DNA of 7,962 nt, from positions 1 through 7,962 of the forward strand of contig JAEDJT010000053.1 of NCBI GenBank assembly GCA_016296185.1. The letters are read 5' to 3'. The translations under genes were made by a program, and so were the position numbers. The stretch comes from Bacilli bacterium. Its GTDB lineage: Bacteria > Bacillota_I > Bacilli_A > RF39 > UBA660. The notes under the pieces are model-generated. The model was not told where the DNA came from, did not search any database, and was given only the letters and a program-made list of their open reading frames with translations. Shown here piece by piece: positions 5,473 through 7,962 of the stretch. Position 1 is the stretch's first letter, and each line of letters opens with the position of its first letter.

Positions 5473-6475
5473 AATATATTTCATCAGTACTTGTCGCATT
5501 TAGACTTAAATCTGCAAATTCACCATTTAAATATAAAGGATAAGCAGCTGCTCCAATCATTGCAGCATTATCTGTACAATATAATAATCTTGGAACACAT
5601 AAGTCAACCCCATACTTATCAGTAACCTTTTTAATTTCTTCACGTAAGAAGCTATTAGCTGAAACACCTCCAGCAATAATCATATGTTTAACATCATATT
5701 GTTTTAAAGCAAGTTCAGTTTTTCTACATAATTGATCAACTGCTACATCTTGAAAACTACGAGCTAAATCTTCTTTACGAATATTATTACCTCTTTGGGT
5801 TTCATTATGAACTAAATTGATAATAGCACTTTTTAAACCACTAAAAGACATATTATAAGTATCATCATTCATTGGAATAGGTAATTCATATGTATGATTA
5901 CCTTCTCTAGCCATTTTTTCAACATTAGGACCACCAGGATATTTTAAATCTAAAACTCTAGCAACTTTATCATAACATTCTCCAATAGCGTCATCTAAAG
6001 TCCCTCCTAATCTTTCAAATTCATAATCTCCATGCATTAATATTAAATCAGTATGTCCACCACTAACAACTAAAGCTAATAATGGAAATTCCATTTTCTT
6101 TTCTAAATTATTAGCATAAATATGACCAGCAATATGATTAACAGCAATTAAAGGTTTTGAATAAACCAAAGATAAAGTTTTAGCGAATTCAACTCCTACT
6201 AATAAACTTCCTAGTAAACCTGGAGAATATGTAACTGCAACAGCATCAATATCATCCATAGTCATATTAGCTTTAGTTAAAGTTTCTTCTAAAACCATAG
6301 TAATATTTTCTGCATGCATTCTTGAAGCTATTTCAGGAACAACTCCACCAAATTCAGCATGAGTATCCATTTGTGTTAAAACAGTACATTGAACACATTC
6401 ACAACCATTACGAATAATAGCCATACTAGTTTCATCACAAGAAGATTCAATAGATAAAATATTTACATCCTTCAT
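5471..6475 (-). CDS. tsaD: tRNA N6-adenosine threonylcarbamoyltransferase TsaD
   Basis: A 334-residue Kae1/TsaD protein, the catalytic subunit that moves threonylcarbamoyl from the adenylate onto A37 of ANN-decoding tRNAs, working with TsaB and TsaE. All hallmarks are present: ESSCDETS at 10-17, HAEFGGVVPEIASRMH at 39-54, the metal-binding H114 and H118 in NHIAGHIYAN, VSGGHTDL at 137-144, TLDDAIGECYDKVAR at 159-173, SFSGLK at 210-215, AGGVSANSFLR at 268-278, and TDNAAMIGAAAY at 301-312 with metal-binding Asp302. Length is normal. The start is taken as ATG 6475, which gives the usual short N-terminus and has AAAAGAG about 9 bases ahead. The in-frame ATG 6484 (three more residues, overlapping rimI) has that sequence jammed against it and is less likely. 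One base separates it from the rimI stop. Confidence 0.97.
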   Translation of the reverse strand: MKDVNILSIESSCDETSMAIIRNGCECVQCTVLTQMDTHAEFGGVVPEIASRMHAENITMVLEETLTKANMTMDDIDAVAVTYSPGLLGSLLVGVEFAKTLSLVYSKPLIAVNHIAGHIYANNLEKKMEFPLLALVVSGGHTDLILMHGDYEFERLGGTLDDAIGECYDKVARVLDLKYPGGPNVEKMAREGNHTYELPIPMNDDTYNMSFSGLKSAIINLVHNETQRGNNIRKEDLARSFQDVAVDQLCRKTELALKQYDVKHMIIAGGVSANSFLREEIKKVTDKYGVDLCVPRLLYCTDNAAMIGAAAYPLYLNGEFADLSLNATSTDEIY

Positions 6476-6476
6476 A

Positions 6477-6896
6477 TTAAACATCTCTTTTCATAATTAA
6501 AGCATCATCATTTCCATAATACTTTTTTCTTCTGTTAATAACTTTAAAGTTATTAACACTATATAAATTAATTGCAGATTCATTATGTTCATTAACTTCT
6601 AACATAATACCAGTAACATCATCAAATAAATTAATAACATATTTTAATAAACTATTTCCAATCCCTTTTCTTCTATAATCTTTATCAACAACAATATTAA
6701 CTATATCAATATTTTCATACATTTTATTTAAATGAATAAAACCAACAAGTTTACTATCTAAATAATATCCATAAACATAGTCAAATTCAGAATTAAGAAT
6801 ATCATTTAATGAAAATAAATTAACAAAATTACTATTAACTTGAATACCTAATTCATTAAATCTATCTAATTCATCTAAAACTATTTTATCTACCAT
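6477..6896 (-). CDS. rimI: GNAT N-acetyltransferase, RimI-like
   Basis: A 139-residue GNAT-fold acetyltransferase. The acetyl-CoA loop is at 68-80 (IVVDKDYRRKGIG, with RRKGIG as the R-x-x-G-x-G motif). The C-terminal half has LEVNEHNESAINLYSVNNF at 99-117 and RRKKYY at 122-127, the pattern typical of RimI, including Glu100 and Tyr112. RimI acetylates the N-terminus of ribosomal protein bS18 in E. coli; in other bacteria it acts on more protein N-termini. The first 40 residues are less conserved than usual. It sits between tsaB and tsaD, the classic Bacillota order, overlapping the tsaB end by 11 bases. A GGA lies about 13 bases before its ATG, so translation probably relies on coupling to tsaB. 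The target here is inferred from the family, not seen. Confidence 0.88.
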   Translation of the reverse strand: MVDKIVLDELDRFNELGIQVNSNFVNLFSLNDILNSEFDYVYGYYLDSKLVGFIHLNKMYENIDIVNIVVDKDYRRKGIGNSLLKYVINLFDDVTGIMLEVNEHNESAINLYSVNNFKVINRRKKYYGNDDALIMKRDV

Positions 6897-7458
6897 TTAA
6901 AGCACTTATTCCTTTTATATATAAAGGTTTAACTTCATGAGGATTTATTGCTGAAACAGCCCTAAAATAGTCATAAACAAGATCATAATTTATTTCAATA
7001 TCACTTACAACATTATGTTCATTACATAATACTTCATATTCACTTTTATTAATATATTTAAATTCATCTAATTGCTTATTATTAGCGTCAAATGATCCAA
7101 CAAAAGCACCATTTCTATCAGGAACAGAAACATACTTAATATCATCATCAACATTTATAGCTAAAACTGTTAAAGCATCAATAACCTTAATAGGAACACT
7201 TAAACAATAAGCCATAGTTTTTCCAATAGTAACTGCAATTCTTTCACCAGTAAAACTACCAGGTCCATTAACAATTAAAATTTCCTTAATATCTTTAACT
7301 TCAATATTAGATTTCTTAATAATATTATCAATTGATGGCATAACAATAGTACTATGTTTATTATTAGATTCTTCAATAATAGAATCTAATACTTTTCCGT
7401 CTTTAAATAAAACAATTGATACTTTTTTATCGTGTGAATCTATAAATAATGAATACAT
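6886..7458 (-). CDS. tsaB: t6A biosynthesis scaffold protein TsaB
   Basis: A 190-residue TsaB, the catalytically inactive Kae1-like partner that dimerises with TsaD and is needed for t6A synthesis. The N-terminal strand MYSLFIDSH, the signature NGPGSFTGERIAVTIGKTMAY at about 64-84, and the ending KPLYIKG are typical. It is at the short end for the family (E. coli TsaB is about 231 residues), with a compact C-terminal half. The start is ATG 7458: AGAAGG lies 7 bases upstream. The longer frame, which would use a TTG at 7491, runs through the -10 box and is rejected. First gene of the tsaB-rimI-tsaD unit with its own promoter. It overlaps rimI by 11 bases. Confidence 0.93.
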   Translation of the reverse strand: MYSLFIDSHDKKVSIVLFKDGKVLDSIIEESNNKHSTIVMPSIDNIIKKSNIEVKDIKEILIVNGPGSFTGERIAVTIGKTMAYCLSVPIKVIDALTVLAINVDDDIKYVSVPDRNGAFVGSFDANNKQLDEFKYINKSEYEVLCNEHNVVSDIEINYDLVYDYFRAVSAINPHEVKPLYIKGISALNGR

Positions 7459-7465
7459 AACATCG

Positions 7466-7471
7466 CCTTCT
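7466..7471 (-). promoter_or_regulatory. Ribosome binding site setting the tsaB start
   Basis: AGAAGG at 7471-7466, 7 bases before ATG 7458. It leaves a very short leader (about 15 bases) after the predicted transcription start near 7473. Confidence 0.75.
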
Positions 7472-7479
7472 CGAACGAT

Positions 7480-7496
7480 ATTATAACACAAAAAAA
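7480..7496 (-). promoter_or_regulatory. Extended -10 promoter of tsaB-rimI-tsaD
   Basis: TATAAT at 7485-7480 preceded by TGT (7488-7486) on the minus strand, after a run of seven T. The whole block TTTTTTTGTGTTATAAT is identical to the one at 1248-1232. No TTGACA is found at 16-18 bases; that region belongs to the T-rich tail of the tsaE terminator. Confidence 0.6.
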
Positions 7497-7504
7497 CTAA
7501 AAAT

Positions 7505-7526
7505 AAAAAAACTCCTAAGAGTTTTT
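7505..7526 (-). terminator. Intrinsic terminator after tsaE
   Basis: A perfect 8-base-pair stem (AAAAACTC at 7526-7519 with GAGTTTTT at 7514-7507, three G-C pairs) with loop TTAG, followed on the minus strand by a long T-rich tail to about 7490. The stem begins inside the UAA stop of tsaE. It separates tsaE from tsaB. Confidence 0.75.
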
Positions 7527-7962
7527 ATAATACAGCATCAAGTAATTCTTCATATTGTTGACCATGAGGAGTTAAAACTAAAACTCTAACATCATCATCG
7601 ACAACTTTAAACTTAATATCTAATCTTTCTTCAGGAATTTGATCTTCAATCATTTCAGGCCATTCAATAATAGTAACAGAATCACCATTTAAATAATCTT
7701 TTAAACCAAATTCTTCATCAGAATCTTCTAATCTATAAACATCCATGTGATTTAAAGGCATTTCACCATCATGATATTCTTTGACTAAAGCAAAAGTAGG
7801 ACTAGTAACAGTTTCTGTAATACCTAAAGCTTTAGCAAAGCCTTTAACAAAAGCAGTTTTACCACTTCCTAATTCACCAGAAAGACATATTAACATCCCA
7901 GGAAACTTTTCACTCTCTAAATTTTCAGCTAAATTAAAAGTATCGTCAATAGAACGAGACGT
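7525..7962 (-). CDS. tsaE: t6A biosynthesis ATPase TsaE (5' end outside window)
   Basis: The visible 145 residues are a nearly whole TsaE, the P-loop ATPase that drives turnover of the TsaB-TsaD complex in t6A synthesis. The frame stays open to the right edge, so the start codon lies beyond it, probably by a few residues only. The internal ATG 7896 is not the start, since the upstream part (SIDDTFNLAENLESEKFPG) matches the family's N-terminal helix. Numbering from the first visible codon, Walker A is GELGSGKT at 29-36, the switch-like TSPTF is at 53-57, HMDVYRL at 72-78 (usually HxDxYRL), and IIEWPE at 98-103. Nothing key is missing. It precedes tsaB as in many Bacillota, but here a terminator and a fresh promoter lie between them. 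Confidence 0.95.
   Translation of the reverse strand, partial: TSRSIDDTFNLAENLESEKFPGMLICLSGELGSGKTAFVKGFAKALGITETVTSPTFALVKEYHDGEMPLNHMDVYRLEDSDEEFGLKDYLNGDSVTIIEWPEMIEDQIPEERLDIKFKVVDDDVRVLVLTPHGQQYEELLDAVL

Noticed and set aside
5404..5499. N-terminal extension of the epimerase with a hydrophobic, signal-like stretch
   Set aside because: The segment covers the tsaD stop, its terminator and the promoter; a strong ribosome binding site and the Rossmann strand start at 5403 instead.
7459..7491. N-terminal extension of tsaB using a TTG start
   Set aside because: It would be translated through the -10 box; AGAAGG ahead of ATG 7458 and family alignment favour the shorter form.
7894..7896. ATG at 7896 as the tsaE start
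   Set aside because: Frame remains open to the window edge and the upstream residues form the expected TsaE N-terminal helix; starting at 7896 would leave only six residues before Walker A.
70..7962. Mycoplasma-type genetic code
   Set aside because: All ten Trp codons are UGG and no frame contains UGA, so there is no sign of UGA reading as Trp.

Overview
This is a very AT-rich window in which all eleven recognisable genes lie on the minus strand, so transcription runs from high to low coordinates. The gene set includes the tsaE-tsaB-rimI-tsaD order seen in Bacillota, a YebC protein of the MGRAY type, and Shine-Dalgarno-led genes with classical TATAAT promoters. Together these point to a low-GC Bacillota or Mycoplasmatota-related lineage, possibly an uncultured gut bacterium; I cannot name the taxon. 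All ten Trp codons are UGG and every stop is UAA (8) or UAG (3), so the standard code applies and UGA is not used in any reading frame seen.

Right part (about 5445-7962): the bacterial t6A tRNA-modification genes. tsaE (cut by the right edge) ends in an intrinsic terminator. It is followed by a new promoter and a tightly packed tsaB-rimI-tsaD unit that ends in another terminator. TsaB, TsaD and TsaE are three of the four proteins that make threonylcarbamoyladenosine on ANN-decoding tRNAs. The fourth, TsaC/TsaC2, is not here. RimI is the usual passenger acetyltransferase.

Middle (3392-5443): a two-gene unit with its own promoter, an NAD(P)-binding short-chain epimerase/dehydratase and a patatin-like lipase, joined by a TAATG overlap. 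Both proteins have basic C-termini. Next come yebC (2620-3339, own TATAAT) and a Nudix hydrolase (2070-2579) behind the yebC terminator.

Left part (1-2040): a zinc-ribbon, single-pass membrane protein with an extracytoplasmic domain and a strong terminator. Then a two-gene unit, again TAATG-coupled, of a small multidrug-export-family membrane protein and a histidine phosphatase whose RHG motif has lost its arginine. The outermost 69 bases hold no gene, only a weak promoter-like match.

This looks mostly like ordinary chromosomal core sequence. I see no mobile element, CRISPR array, tRNA or rRNA, and no clear undescribed system. The points most worth a second look are the phosphatase with the missing catalytic arginine, the compact stop-codon/terminator/promoter junctions that share a 17-base block, and the coupled epimerase-patatin pair. 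Five gene starts are placed downstream of the longest open frame: four on good ribosome binding sites (1994, 2579, 5403, 7458) and, less securely, tsaD at 6475.
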